Positions 21,111 to 33,059 are shown, numbered from the stretch's first letter. The stretch is DNA of 64,000 bases from Trematomus loennbergii (GCA_012861695.1 JAAOOA010001606.1:46991-110990), one strand, 5' to 3'. A program made the numbers and translations. Notes: a model not told the origin generated them from the sequence alone.

Positions 21111-23320
21111 TTTGGTCCGGCCTGCTTAAACCGTGCTGCAGTGGAAAAGCACCATAAGTGTGTTGCTGAACTTAGAGGAAAAATGCAGAAAAGTTAAATT
21201 AATTAAATTATAATTGTTAAAGCTCAAATGCATTGCACTGACTTTGTTGGAAAACTTGAAAGTGAAATGTAAATCTGCATTAGCACTAATTATAGAAAAA
21301 AGACAAGTCACTCCAACTTAGCTGAAGTCACAAAGACTAAAATTTGATTTTCCCTGTCGCGCAGAAACAAATCCGTCCAAATAACACGTGTCAGTTCATG
21401 TGACTTGATTACATTCCTTTCCAATTAGCCAGTTAGCAAACAACACCAAACAAACTCCAAATCAGGGACATGTTGCCATAGGCAGATTTTGCGGGGGTCA
21501 GGGGGGCATTGCCCCCCCTAGTGGCTGAAATATGTTACAGCATTACTACGTCGAAAACTGTTCCAATACAAATATTTCATATATCATTATTTTAATAAGG
21601 TAGGACACTGGTTAATAATATTGTAACGTATTCAAGTAACCAAGGGATATAGTAGTTATCAAATAAGTATAAGATGTGCACAGTTATGATACGTTTTACA
21701 GTTATGTAATGCACTGTGTTGTTGGGGGGAGAGACCGCCCCTTCCATATGAGTGTGTGTGTACGGCGGGCATGGAAAAGTCATACTCAGTGCGGTGAGCG
21801 CTGGCTTTATTGCTACTGTATCCGTAGCACCCCACGCAATAGTTGGGACTGTGTACTGACGTCAGTAAAAAAGGTTTGCCCCACCATGCGCAAATGTCAA
21901 ACTCCGCCTATGCATGTTGCTCTGCTTCCCATCTTAATACCTTTCCTCCATCAGGGACAGGAACTTAGTGAATGTAGGTACATGCAAAACACTTAAGAGG
22001 ACTCACTACAGGTAAATATAGCATCTCAACCAAGAATCCAGGCTAATTAAAATAGACTTTATCATTTGGGGACTTGTACTTGGTAATCGTCTCTCACCTG
22101 GGGGCCTGTCAAAGGGGACATTTGTCCCTCAAACATTATTCTTTTCAACAGGAGAGCAGACCTGTTGCTTCTTTAGAGAATCACAGAGCTCAGAAAAAGG
22201 AGAAGAGATGCCTTGAAACAGAAACGCATGACATCTCTCTTTCTGTCTGTTACTGCTTTCACACTGAGCTGCAGTCGATACTCCAACCTGTGGTCAGAGA
22301 GGTGAGTTATCGAACACAAATCTCTGTCAAAGTGCAATCTATCCACTGTCTCACCATGAATACAAACAACAAACATATTCTCATGTTCATAATGGGTCCA
22401 TCCCAACACTTTGTTGCATCTAGATGGATCTCAAAGTAAAGACATCTTTAGTTCTTCTCTAGTCTTGTTGTGGTCATTTAACATCTTGCCAAGGACAACA
22501 GTTGAAAATTAGCCTGGCTCATTTACAGCAATGTGGATTAATGTGCACTGTCCTTTAATTAAATAAACAAACAAACAAACATACAATACGGACCAAATGA
22601 GTTTTATAGGTAACAGGAACTTGTTGTCTCTGATACATCGGGGTTCATACTATAACTGTGGTACATTCAGCTGGTTGCAATAACGATGAAAATGGCTGAT
22701 ATGCTAAAGTCATAATAAAATTGTATAAGGCAAGACAAGATATGACATTCTAGAATCAGAATGATTGCATTAGGAGGATATATTAGGGTAATGTTCAGCT
22801 TCATGTTTATAATCATCTAAGTCGCTCCCAATGACTCGTAAAAACAATAATTTGGACAAGAGGTTCACATAAAGTAATGAAAGATTTTTTATTTATTTAA
22901 ATCTGATGGTCTTTGCAGGATCACAGCATTGTTTACAGAGATGCAAAAATGAACTTTTAACATGATAATAAACATCTGTTCTTGCATGCTTTGTTATTAG
23001 TACACAGTGTATTTCACAGATCATAAAGTTAATTAAAGTGATAAGATCACAACATTTCTCAGTATCTCATTAAATGCATTGTTATTAACTTTAACAAACC
23101 ACAACACAAATAAATACATGAACGATAACCACACATCTTGAGTGATTGTCATTAATAAAGTTTTTCAGTTCAATAATATTAATAATCATAAACGTGCGAC
23201 AACTCATCGACTAATTGCCTGAATTGTATAGGCAGCCCGTGATTCAACACAGTGTGTTCCCTCTTCAGTTAGCAGTCCTTTAACTTAGTCACCAACATAT
23301 CATACATGTGTTCATATGTT
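21110..23320. other. No supported gene
   Basis: 21480-21530 has a repeat-like gcaggggg/cattgcccccc patch. The frame at 22074-22439 (plus) is open for 121 codons but has no recognisable motif and an overlapping antisense frame. The remainder is AT-rich. Confidence 0.45.
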
Positions 23321-23323
23321 TAA

Positions 23324-23400
23324 AGTGGACCTATCATGCTATATTTGAATAATATAGTGTAGGACCATACCTACAGATGGAGCCTCTTATTTTGGACCCC
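23324..23400. mobile_element. Left end of TTAA MITE (truncated)
   Basis: TTAA then AGTGGACCTATCATGCTATA and ggaccatacctacag, matching the terminus of the 41029-41272 copy. It breaks off after about 75 bp. Confidence 0.6.
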
Positions 23401-24638
23401 AGCATACAGCTTCCTGCCGACTGCCAGCCAGTTGCCTGCCTAAGACCTGCCAAAGACCAGTATTCAGGAATGTTAGGCCCTCCCACTATTCTCCAATTTC
23501 AGGGTTTAACCAGGAGATGGCGCTATATATTAAATAACTAAGACTTAGTTTTTCACAATAGAAAATGCAGATATTATATAAAAAACTAAAGTTAAAATCT
23601 TGTTTTTAATGCCCCAAGAGCAATAACATCTTGTCACAAGCTTTTTGGAAGAAAAAGACTGACTCAAGAGACCTGTAGTTGACTAATTACAGGCCTCAAT
23701 AAAGTTCTGCCATTGGTTGTGAAAAACAACGGTGGACATAGTGGAAAGTGAAATTGACATTGTCGAATTTAATAAAAATACAAAATAATGTATCTGTGTA
23801 CGTGTTTTACTATGTGATCTGCACTTATCAAACATCTAATTAAAGAATGGTAGCTGGACCTCTCAAACAACCTAAACTAGTTATAAATGTTTAAATGTTT
23901 AAAAACTCTGCCCGGTTCACCGACCCCCCTCTGAGTGAATACCCAAGATATCTTGGTTTGATTTAGAGAAGGCTTTTAAAGTATACTAACTCTAACTCTA
24001 TTGTATACTAACTCTTCCCGTCAAGAATATGAATAGAACTTAGATAGATCACTTTACATTTCTGCAAATGAATAGCTTAGCTACTTGGCACTAAGAGTAC
24101 AGATATGTCTACCCTTTCTTTTCAGAGTGTAATATCTGCATTTTGTCTTTTGGTTTGAATAGGAGAAGGGCAATGCTTATTATTGCAATATACAACTACA
24201 CAAAAATAATAATTTTTTAATTTACTATATCAGTACTTTGTATGCACTCATTTCATAATACAGAGGCAAACTCTATACCTAAAAATAATTATTTAAAAAA
24301 AAATCCTCACAGAACCCCATATTTCGCTGTTAACGCAGTTGCAGGTGGGAATTATAAGACCGTGACACATCGAAGGCTGAAGGACAACACTAGAACTGTG
24401 TAACTTTTTTTTTCTTCCAGTCCGTGACTTTTCCTGAAAGTGTGTTATGTAGCACCCTATGTTGTTAAAAATTGTCAATTTATACCTATTTCCGCCCAGC
24501 GGGTCATATTGACCCCACCCCTTTTCATATAAACATGACGTGTTGCTATAGCAACGCCTTTTGTCTACTGCGGTTCCTTATAGATTGAGAGATAGATTGA
24601 GAGAGAGAGATAGATGGATAGATATTTTGATAGATAGT

Positions 24639-24640
<2 letters not shown>
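23400..24640. other. No supported gene
   Basis: AT-rich sequence. cccccctctgagtgaatac at about 23925 recurs at about 25075, indicating a shared repeat. 24490-24540 has a gggtcatattgacccc palindrome-like piece resembling piggyBac subterminal motifs. Confidence 0.4.

Positions 24641-24641
<1 letters not shown>

Positions 24642-24714
<73 letters not shown>
24642..24714. repeat. (GA)n microsatellite
   Basis: About 36 GA units in a row. The minus-strand Ser/Leu repeat frame across it is not a gene. Confidence 0.95.
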
Positions 24715-24717
<3 letters not shown>

Positions 24718-24779
24718 TCAGTCTGTAGTGAAGGAGTGCGCTCACGGGAGACTGCTCGCGCTGCGCTCCGCAGCAAACA

Positions 24780-26550
24780 GCTGTGGGGCGAGTTGAAAGT
24801 ACGTTATGCTGGCCGCGGTGTCTAAATAATGCTTGCTTTTATTTGGCATTAGTAAATAATTATGCACATTTACAGATATTTTACATGATATGAGTGATAA
24901 CACGTGTTATAAGGGCTATTTCGCACAATAGGTGTGCCTTGAGATTTTTACTTGTCCTTTGGTGTGCCTTGGGCACAAAAAGTTTGGGAACCACTGCTGT
25001 AGAGAAATGTAAACGTTCACCATCCCCCACCCGCCTACTGTATGTTGCTTTTTGACATGTAAATGGGTAACTACCCCCCTCTGAGTGAATACCTGTTGTA
25101 CCTGTCCGGGGCTAAGCCCATAGGACGATGCTCTGATGTCATCACCCTCGCACATTGGTCATATGTTTACAAAAAACGATGTTAACACTTTCTCGTTCTT
25201 AATATATGCTATATTTAGGGTCGATATGTGTTGAATTTACTTTAAAATAGCAGATCACTGTGATTCACTTCTCCGCGGCTCCTCCGTGCAGAGAGGCCCC
25301 CCCCCGTTGACAATTCACGAGCGTCTAACTCTCTCCCCCCTGTGAAGAGATATCACAGGGGGGGGTTGGGACACACACATTCCGATGGCCAATTCGTTTT
25401 AAACAAAGAGTAGGCTATACTCAACATAGTGGGGTGGGGGCTGGTGAACGGTATGGTCAATGTTTGTAAACACTGTGACATTTTGACTTTATTTGATCAT
25501 TTCAGTTAAAAACTAACGTTCATATTTCTCTTTTTGAGAAGAGAAATATGAATATGTTAGTGGCTGACCCAGCCCCATGGTCTGTCACAGTAGTGCGGGA
25601 AAGAGAAGTGCACTGTTTTGCCTGGCTGGACCTGTAATTTACAGGAAAGGAGTGCACGCTACTAAAGAGACACGCTACCATGGAAACCAAACAATGGTGT
25701 TGCTGTATTGAAGTCCGAGTGGAAACAGTCATATTTGGAGCGTTATGTTAGAATGAAACAGCGAGGTCGTGACTCACAAAAAAAAAGTGTTACTTCACTA
25801 ACTGTAAGCTTGTCACTCAGAGTAACCTACAGTTAACTTAACTGTTGGAAAAGAAAGATCAGAGGGGGAGAGAGCTGTGATGGGCCATTAGGAGTGTGAA
25901 CACACAGCTGAGAGCTGCCGTTTCATTCTGACTGTTTAAAAAACGGTAACAACGGACTATTTTTCTTAGCGGATGCATGTAAATTGAAATCAATACATAC
26001 AACTATTTTTTAAATCAATAAAAATATTTTCTAAATCCATAAAAGCATTTTAATTAATATTGGGAGTCATGTCGTTACTTTGTGGCCATGTAATAAGCGG
26101 GATAATTTGCAGCGACTTGGTCATTATGGGGAAAAATAACACCCAGGGATCAAGATCCCTCCGCGACGCGACGCGGAGGGATCAGTAATTTTTAGTGAAT
26201 TACTGAGTTTAGGTACGTTAATAACATTTTAATGAAGTTGAATACAGTATATTCATATTTGTCAGTGATTTCAGGTCAATTCGGCGAACATAAACGATTA
26301 AATTAGGATTAAGAATCGAGAGCCGGCTGCTGTTCGTTACGGCAACCCAACTAGGACACTTGACACAGTGGCTTTTGGCAAAGCACACAAAGAAAACAAA
26401 AAAAACCGAGAGAGATGAGTTATTGTTATTACAACGTGACTTCACTATTATTTAACAACTATTTTTATTGGGTTCTTTTATTTGGGGTTAAGTACATTGT
26501 CAGAATAAGTGAGAAATGGATTTAACTTCTGTTAGACTGCTATCATACTG
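24780..26550. other. Repeat-derived region, no gene
   Basis: Includes a 'gtgccttgggcacaaaaagtttgggaaccactg'-type sequence (24950-25000) typical of fish hAT MITE ends. 25480-25550 is shared with 59090-59150. 26070-26300 is shared with 28950-29100 (agcgacttggtcatt, ggggaaaaataacaccca). No coherent coding exon. Confidence 0.45.
26154..26205. other. Two adjacent perfect hairpins
   Basis: Arms gatccctccgcg / cgcggagggatc around a 6-nt loop (26154-26183). A second pair, cagtaatt / aattactg, flanks a 7-nt loop (26183-26205). The homologous tract at 28990-29040 lacks both. Confidence 0.8.
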
Positions 26551-26565
26551 AATAAATATTTATGC

Positions 26566-26646
26566 AAAAATGTATGGCATTAATAATGTATATCTAATTA
26601 CATTTAAAAATGTATGGCATTAATAATGTATATCTAATTACATTAA
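26566..26646. repeat. Perfect 40-bp tandem duplication
   Basis: tgtatggcattaataatgta and the following tatctaattacat occur at 26571 and 26611 with 40-bp spacing. Confidence 0.9.
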
Positions 26647-26937
26647 CTGTGAATGTCTTTCATTTTATTTAAAATGAAATAATATTACATAAAACAGGGT
26701 TGCCAACTTTGGGTACCTGGCTGGAGTGAGATTTTGATATCATGGGTTTAATTCGGTTTAATTACACATATGCGCACGAAATGACTGCTATCGTGTCAGC
26801 AGCGGGACCTTAGCATATATATAGGATATATATACAATATATACAAATACACAATAATGGACACAGGCTATAAAGGGCACAAAGTTTCATTCACTAATAA
26901 AAGTCAAACATGTTTGTTTCCACTGTTTTATTGTGTG

Positions 26938-27190
26938 CCTGTCGCGATAAGCAATTAATTGACTTATCGTACGATAAAAAAATGAACTCGATAACTTTTC
27001 TGACCTCGATAAATTGCCATTTACATGAGGATGGGACTAGCAGTTTGAAAGGATGTACTTGAATTATTATTATATTATCATTATGTCAGTGGTCTAAAAT
27101 GGTCATACAACGGTGCCGACAATATTATCGTTTATCGCAATAATTTCCGGGAAAATGTATCCAACAAAATTAATTATCGTGAGAGGCCAA
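26938..27190. mobile_element. Short MITE with imperfect terminal inverted repeats
   Basis: Left gcctgtcgcgataa and right attatcgtgagaggc are near-complementary, and internal 'cgataa' motifs recur. No coding capacity. The target duplication is not clear. Confidence 0.5.
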
Positions 27191-27349
27191 AACACACACA
27201 CACACAAACAAATCTACAGACTTACTCCAAACTGCCAAATATATTAATTAACACACTCTCACTCTCATATACTCTTTGACTCTATTTTGGCCTAGTAGAA
27301 CAATAAGCAGCAGACTTTTACTTTTTTATCATTTCTACTTGATCTTAGA

Positions 27350-27590
27350 TCTGCGCATGCGCAATACGGGTCGGCAGTTGCGGCTCCAGAGTATTTTTGT
27401 TGGGTAATCTATGGTAGGGCTAACCCATACAGTGGTGGGGCTCAAGTCAGTATTTGCAATGTAATTACATACACGCTCCCCCCGACAGTGAAACGCCACG
27501 CGTGAGGTTTAGATTATTTCCCTGTCTCAATCCAAATTGAACTGTATGAAATAAAAAGGCACATTTGTCTTGTAGTAAATAAAAAGGGCG
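27350..27590. repeat. Dispersed repeat, second copy of 4370-4580
   Basis: Direct copy in the same orientation. From 27600 onward it diverges into other repeat sequence. Confidence 0.65.
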
Positions 27591-27973
27591 ACCTGGAGCC
27601 AATCCTGCAATTTCCCCACAGGTGAAAGAGTTGACATGCTGAAAACCCAACCCCTGCAGGGGGGTCTGGGGGGATTCTCCCCCAGGAGATTTTTTAAATA
27701 CTAACATAAAATACACATTCTGGTACTCTCTTGAGAAGAAAAATAAATAAATCTATTACACATTTAAAAAATGAATGCCATTTTAGTTTTTTGTTACTTT
27801 GTTCTGAAAGCTGAACCTGCTGCAGCAGTGCTGCTCCTCACAGAGAGAAGAGGGAAGAGGCTGTGTGAATTACTTTACATTGTGGATAAGGGTGGATAGC
27901 CCCCATTGTTCTGTGTGTCAAAATGAAAGACAGCCCACACACCTATCAATCATCAAACCGTGGGGTCTTATTT

Positions 27974-28005
27974 CATTACGTGTTGAATTCTATCAACACG
28001 TAATG
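27974..28005. other. Perfect 13-bp-arm hairpin
   Basis: cattacgtgttga and tcaacacgtaatg surround a 6-nt loop. No rRNA or tRNA context, and function is unknown. Confidence 0.8.
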
Positions 28006-28009
28006 TTGT

Positions 28010-28317
28010 ATCGATGTATTGAGATGTACTACCGCGAAAGTATTCTCCGTCGGGACTTCCTGCAACAACACCACGCCGTTATCGTGATTCTGATTGGCCA
28101 GAAGACATTATCAAAGATGTTCTATTGAGAAGACGATCACTACGTGACAAAAGTTTTCAAAACCGTTTCTAGTCTTCGTATTCTTGTTTTTGGCGTGAGA
28201 ATAGTTTGGGCAGCCCTGCATAAAACATTTTCCATAAAAAAGTTGATTCAAGAACAAATCAGTACTTTTCTTATATGACTATTATTGCTAAATTTGAAAG
28301 GTCTTTACCAGCTTTGG

Positions 28318-28361
<44 letters not shown>

Positions 28362-29430
28362 CACCTTCTGCCATCCCATCTCTACTGACATATGGATCTT
28401 AACAAAGATCCGTTATACATTAGTACCAGATATACTGTACACGGACATTTTAGTGAACCAGACCAGCTGTTTCCGCCGGGTCTTCGCTTCCCGGGCATCA
28501 CGTTGTTTACAAGTGTGTTCAGATGCTAAATAAAAGTTTAGCTTGTACTTTTGATACCCCGCCTCTCGGCACCACAACATCCAGTTTACTGTATTTCACA
28601 TGAGCGATGTCGAACATTGAAAAGTCCTTATAAAATCTCTGTTATTAGATCAGTACTTTTCTTATATGACTATTATTGACTTGAACACTGAGAATGTATT
28701 TATTAACTTCAGACATTTGAAATATTTGAAATCAGATGAAAACAAACTGTAACGGACCCTGCCGTGTTATCTATGATTACTATGCCTTACTGTACATTCA
28801 TAATTTCAGCCGGAGGTAGGTGGTAGGCGTTGCGGAGGAGCAGATTGCGAGTGAGGTGCCTGTTCTAAACTAACTATTCCAGCTGTTATAAAGCATTAAA
28901 TAAAAAGTAAGCAAGGAATACAGAATGTTTCGTTACGTAACTTTGTTGAGAATATGGTCATGTAATACATGGGATCATTTGCAGCGACTTGGTCATTGTG
29001 GGGAAAAATAACACCCATCCTGATCGTTTCAATGAAGTTGAATACAGAATATTCATATTTGTCAGTGATTTCATGTCAATTCGGCGAACATAAACATCAA
29101 TGATGAGGATTAAATTAGGATTAAAAATCGGGAGAGCCGGCTCGTTCGTTTTTTCCGACTAACAACATTATTTAAATGATTACATGTCTTATTTAGCACA
29201 GACTATGATCCTATCCGTGACATATGGATCTTAACAACAAAGAAGTTGATTTCACATGACTCCAGTGTGGAACCCCACTGCACCCCCTGGTGGATCAATG
29301 ATTCATTGCAGCTGGCTTCACAATAATTAAATGTATTTATCACGGGGGCGGTATCAAGTCAGACTGGGGGCCGGCCGGCCATCACGGAACGTGCACGAAC
29401 CGATCACGACCCTCGCACTTTAAACTGTCC
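28010..29430. other. No supported gene; one (AT)n run
   Basis: (AT)n at 28319-28360. Shared repeat with 26.1 kb at 28950-29100. gactattattg and tcagtacttttcttatatgac occur at both 28260 and 28650. No coding exon. Confidence 0.45.
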
Positions 29431-29439
29431 AAAATAAGA

Positions 29440-29889
29440 CGCTTCATCTGTATATAAGGCATATTTATACTTTTTTTTTTTCAAAATACCAAACAGATCA
29501 TGCATTTTAGCCATGCCTCATTTTGCTCAATTTGACAATTTCTAGCTGTTTTTGCAAGGGCAGATTCTGTGAGAACAGCACCATCTACATGCCTGGCATA
29601 TGTACTACAGCGTCTCCAGCGCTTTCGAACGGCAATGGCCGTGGCCGTCTCCTCCTGATTGGTGGAGTTGGCCCAATAGCCGTAGCCCCACTGTCCTGAC
29701 GTCAGGACAGTGTTCAAATCAGTATCAGTTTTTATCAGATCCGTTGCAGCCCCTTTTTTAGAGATTTGGGTATGGAGGAAAATAGAGAGGGTTGTGTTTT
29801 CTGACACTTGGTGAGTTCCCTGGAACACCGGGGACACATATTCATGTATAAAAGACGTACAAAAATGCATTTTGCATGATAGGTCCCCT
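29440..29889 (-). mobile_element. TTAA MITE copy, left end truncated
   Basis: The right terminus GGTCCCCT|TTAA (29882-29893) and the body (caaaataccaaacagatcat, gtggagttggcccaatag, ctgtcctgacgtcaggacag) match 51465-51945 in the opposite orientation. An open frame (29481-29915, minus) of 144 codons covers the body and is also open in the 51.5-kb copy. Confidence 0.8.
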
Positions 29890-30109
29890 TTAAGTGGGTT
29901 GGAGACATTTAACACAAACTTTTCTAATTTTAATTAGATTTTTTTATTTTTATTCAATGAAAAAACATATCTGAATTCAATGCCTGACTTTTTGAGACTT
30001 GGCAATTCAATTCTACAAAATAAAAGAGCACTTAAAAAGTTAATTTAGACAAATGTAATGCGGGAAAACCTGAACACCAGGGAAAGCCCAAACTGATAGA
30101 TAATTGAGA

Positions 30110-30380
30110 GGGTGTAGAAGAAAAGGGTGAAGGAGGAAGGGTGGATAGAGGGAGAAGGATAAGGTGGATGAAGAAAGGATTCAAGTAGATGGAGGAGGAA
30201 GGGGAAAGAGAGGGACTTGTGGAGGTATTTCTTAAGCGTTTTTTTTTTATATCACTCGATATAAAGTGGGAAAACCCGGCACTCCGGGAGAAAACCCTAT
30301 ATAGAAATACGATAGAGAGGGTGAGGAGGAAGGGTAGATGGAGGTGGGGTGAGGAAGATGAAGGAGAAGAGAGATGAAGA
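30110..30380. repeat. Purine-rich tract downstream of the coiled-coil gene
   Basis: Mostly A/G on the plus strand (gggtgaaggaggaagggtgg). It lies 3' of the minus-strand coiled-coil gene and may be decayed Lys/Glu-codon sequence or simple repeat. Confidence 0.6.
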
Positions 30381-30436
30381 GTGGGAAGAAAAGGCAGCTA
30401 CTGTCGCCGTAGACAACTAGCAGTGGCTTCTATCAT

Positions 30437-30936
30437 ACTCCTCTCTTTTTCTCTTTCTTCTTATCCTTTTTGCTTTTCTTCCCCATACGTACCTTTCCTT
30501 CCGCGGGGGTCTTCTTTGGGTCAGAGACTTCTTCTGGGTCCTTCGTCTGTTCCTCTTTCAGCAGCACTTCCTCTCTGCCTCTGCCTTCTTTAGGTCAGAG
30601 ACTTCTTCCAGTTCCTTCACCTCTTCCTCCACCTTCTTCTCTCTGGTTTTGCAGCTCTGGTCTTTCAGCACTGCCGCCCAGGTACGTTTTTCTCCTCTCC
30701 GCTTTCCATTTTCTGCAGACCCACCTCTCCTGCCTCGGTCTTCGGTAAGTCGGGGAACTCTTCCACTTCTTCTCATCCGTCACCTCTGATGTTTCACAGC
30801 TCTGGACTATATTGGCCAGGCTGTCCATCTCATTTACGATAATCCCCATCGCTTTCAACGCCTTTTCTCTTTTCCTCTCATGTTTTTTCTTGTTTCTGTT
30901 TTTTCTTTCTGCAGCATTTCTTCTGCTCGGTCTGCT
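30437..30936 (-). pseudogene. Decayed 3' continuation of the coiled-coil gene
   Basis: Beyond the stop at 30937 the minus strand still encodes the same degenerate repeat in shifted frames: SCETSEVTDEKKWKSS (about 30770) and DQSCKTREKKVEEEVKELEE (about 30610-30660). It ends with a lysine-rich stretch, MGKKSKKDKKKEKKRGV, before TGA near 30437. The stop at 30937 follows from a one-base loss: the sibling repeat reads ESPDLNQTE, here ESPT then stop. The ancestral protein was therefore about 165 residues longer with a basic C-terminus. Confidence 0.55.
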
Positions 30937-32699
30937 TTAAGTCGGAGATTCTTCCAGTTCCTTCACCTCTTCCTCCACCTTCTTCTCTCTGGTTTTGCAG
31001 CTCTTGTCTTTATTGGCCACCACTGCTGCCCAGCTACGTTTTGTCTCCTCTCCGCTTTCCATTTCCTGGAGGCCTGCCTCTCCTGCCTCGGTCTGATTTA
31101 AGTCGGGGGACTCTTCTGGTTCTTTCTCCTCTTCCTCTTCCTCTGGGGTTTCACAGATCTGGTCTTTATTGGCCAGGTTGTCCTCTGTCGGTTTTACCTT
31201 CGCCATCGGTGTGAAGTTAATTTCCCAGCAATTTGGTGTCTCAACAACAAGGTCATTTATGGACTCCTCCTGTGGTTTGATCAATTCCTCATCCAAGCGA
31301 AGCTGTTTCTCAGCCTGGGCCTCAGGGAACTTCTCGTCCAGTTTGATATCCTTGACTCTTTTCCTCTGTTGTTTTTTCTTCTTTCTGCTTTTCTCTTTCT
31401 GCAGCACTACCTCTTCGGTGTTCTTTAAGAAGAAGACCTCTTCTGGTTCCTTCTTCTCATCCTCCACCTCTGTGGTTTCACAGCTCTGGTCTTTAATGGC
31501 CACCGCTGCCACGAGGCTAAGTTTGATCTCCTCTCCGCTTTCCTCTGTCTGCAGCTCTTCCTCTGCTGCCTCGGTCTTTGGGAAGACTGGGAACTCTTCT
31601 GGTTCTTTCTTCTCATCTTCCACCTCTGGAGTCTCAACTACGTCCTGTGTGGACTCCTCCTCTTCATCCTCCACCTCTGGAGTCTGAACCACGTCCTGTG
31701 TGGACTCCTCCTCTTCATCCTCCACCTCTGGAGTCTGAACCACGTCCTGTGTGGACTCCTCCTCTTCATCCTCCACCTCTTGAGTCTGAACCACGTCCTG
31801 TGTGGACTCATCCTCAGTGAACTTCTCCTCCTGATCTTCACTTATCTCGATCAAGGTGACTTCCTCTGCCTGGCTGTGATGTGTCTCAGCTAGGTCCTCA
31901 ATGGATTTCTCCTCTGGATTCTTAATGTGATCCTCCATCTTTTGGACTTCTGTCACCATCACTGTCTCCCCGTTTTGTTGTTCCTCAGCCGGGCCCTGGG
32001 GTAACTTCTCCTCCAGGTTGTTTTCGACCTTGACTTCCTCCTCCAGGATTTCTTGCTTCACAGCCAGGACCTTTGTGGACATTTCCTCCAGATGTGACTT
32101 TTTGTCCTCAATCTTCTGGAATTTATCCTTAATCAATTTGCTTAGAGAAGCCCAGCTCTCTCTTTTCTCTGCCGTGTCTTTTCTAATCCTCTCTGCCAGG
32201 GACTTGTTATCTTTCTCAACGCTTTCAACGTTTGTCACCTTTTTCTCTTCCAGGCTCTTTGAAGATTCCTCCTTCAGTGCATTGTATTTCTCCTGCCAGT
32301 TTGTGGACACTGAGAGACTGTGAGAGAGAGACTCCTTCTCCTGTTTCAGACCCATGATTTCAGAGTCCTTCTGGTGGATCAGTTCCTGCCAGCCATTCTC
32401 AGCTCGCACAAATCCGGCATTGTTTTGCACCAGCAGCTGGTGTGCTTGTGTCAGACCCTTTATTACAGTTTCCCTCTGCTCGATCCTGGAAATCACATAT
32501 TCTGGTGATAAGACCAACTCACCTCCCAGTGCGTGTTTTTCACTGCCAGGTCCTTTGCGTACTTGTCCAGAAGTTCATATTTGAACTCCCAGTGTTTGAT
32601 AACCTCTACAAGTTTAGCTTTGCTGAAGGTATTTGTGGCCTCTGTGAGCCTCTGAGCGGCTTCCTGCTCACACACTACTGGGCTAATTATTCCAGCCAT
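30937..32699 (-). CDS. Acidic coiled-coil repeat protein (uncharacterised), one internal frameshift
   Basis: The start is ATG at 32699, beginning MAGIISPVVCEQEAAQRLTE. The first frame covers about 60 residues to THWEVS. At about 32517 the frame shifts by one, and continues VLSPEYVISRIEQRETVIKG for 525 codons to 30937. No usable intron explains the shift: a gt...ag pair there encloses only 21 bp. Residues up to about 160 are Lys/Glu-rich with heptad-like spacing, a likely coiled coil. About 235-296 of the second frame holds four 17-residue repeats built on STQDVVQTPEVEDEEEE. Later come longer degenerate repeats around KDQSCETxEVEDEKKEPEE and a KKKKQQRKR basic patch. No enzyme motif or membrane segment. 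Lack of introns over 1.7 kb suggests a retrocopy or a single large exon. Family not recognised. Confidence 0.55.
31630..31812 (-). repeat. 51-bp coding tandem repeat, about 3.6 units
   Basis: Units of 51 bp (acgtcctgtgtggactcctc on the plus strand) are almost identical, pointing to recent expansion or homogenisation within the acidic protein's coding region. Confidence 0.9.
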
Positions 32700-32984
32700 G
32701 GCACAGTTTGTTTTGACTTGAATTGTGCGTAGTTAGAATAATTGAAGTGTGTCTGTACGAAACCGTGTTTCTTTGTAGAAAACGGTAACTGTCTTTAGTA
32801 GATTTTATCTCTGTAAAAGACTGTATTGTTCGTATGTTGAATGTAGTTTTCTGTAGAAGTTAGTGTATCTAGTGAATCCGAATAACCTGCAATTAACACG
32901 ACCTGTTCCTAGGGAGTTCCAGAGTATAAATGTGAATCACCCTTGCATGTTTTGAATGTTCCGAATTCCAATCCAACATCAAGG

Positions 32985-33046
32985 CAGATGATGTCATCAT
33001 TTATCTGGTGATGACGTTATGACATCATCAGCAGATGATGTCATGA
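32985..33046. promoter_or_regulatory. Cluster of CRE/ATF-like palindromes upstream of the coiled-coil gene
   Basis: About 290-350 bp upstream of the ATG at 32699 (minus), the repeats agatgatgtcatcat, tgatgacgttatgacatcatca and agatgatgtcatgagg contain TGATGTCA and TGACGT cores typical of bZIP (CREB/ATF/AP-1) binding sites. Clustering is seen in the sequence; regulatory use is inferred. Confidence 0.4.
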
Positions 33047-33059
33047 GGTGTAGGTGCTT

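Noticed and set aside
22074..22439. 121-codon plus-strand frame
   Set aside because: No recognisable domain, no splice partners, and an antisense frame of similar length overlaps.
24546..24776. Ser/Leu-repeat reading frame (minus)
   Set aside because: Produced by the (GA)n microsatellite.
32497..32517. A 21-bp gt-ag 'intron' that would join the two coiled-coil frames
   Set aside because: Far below any workable intron size, and its removal does not give the second frame.
31169..32732. Plus-strand Ser-rich and Pro-rich frames
   Set aside because: Antisense of Glu/Lys-rich coding sequence in the coiled-coil gene.
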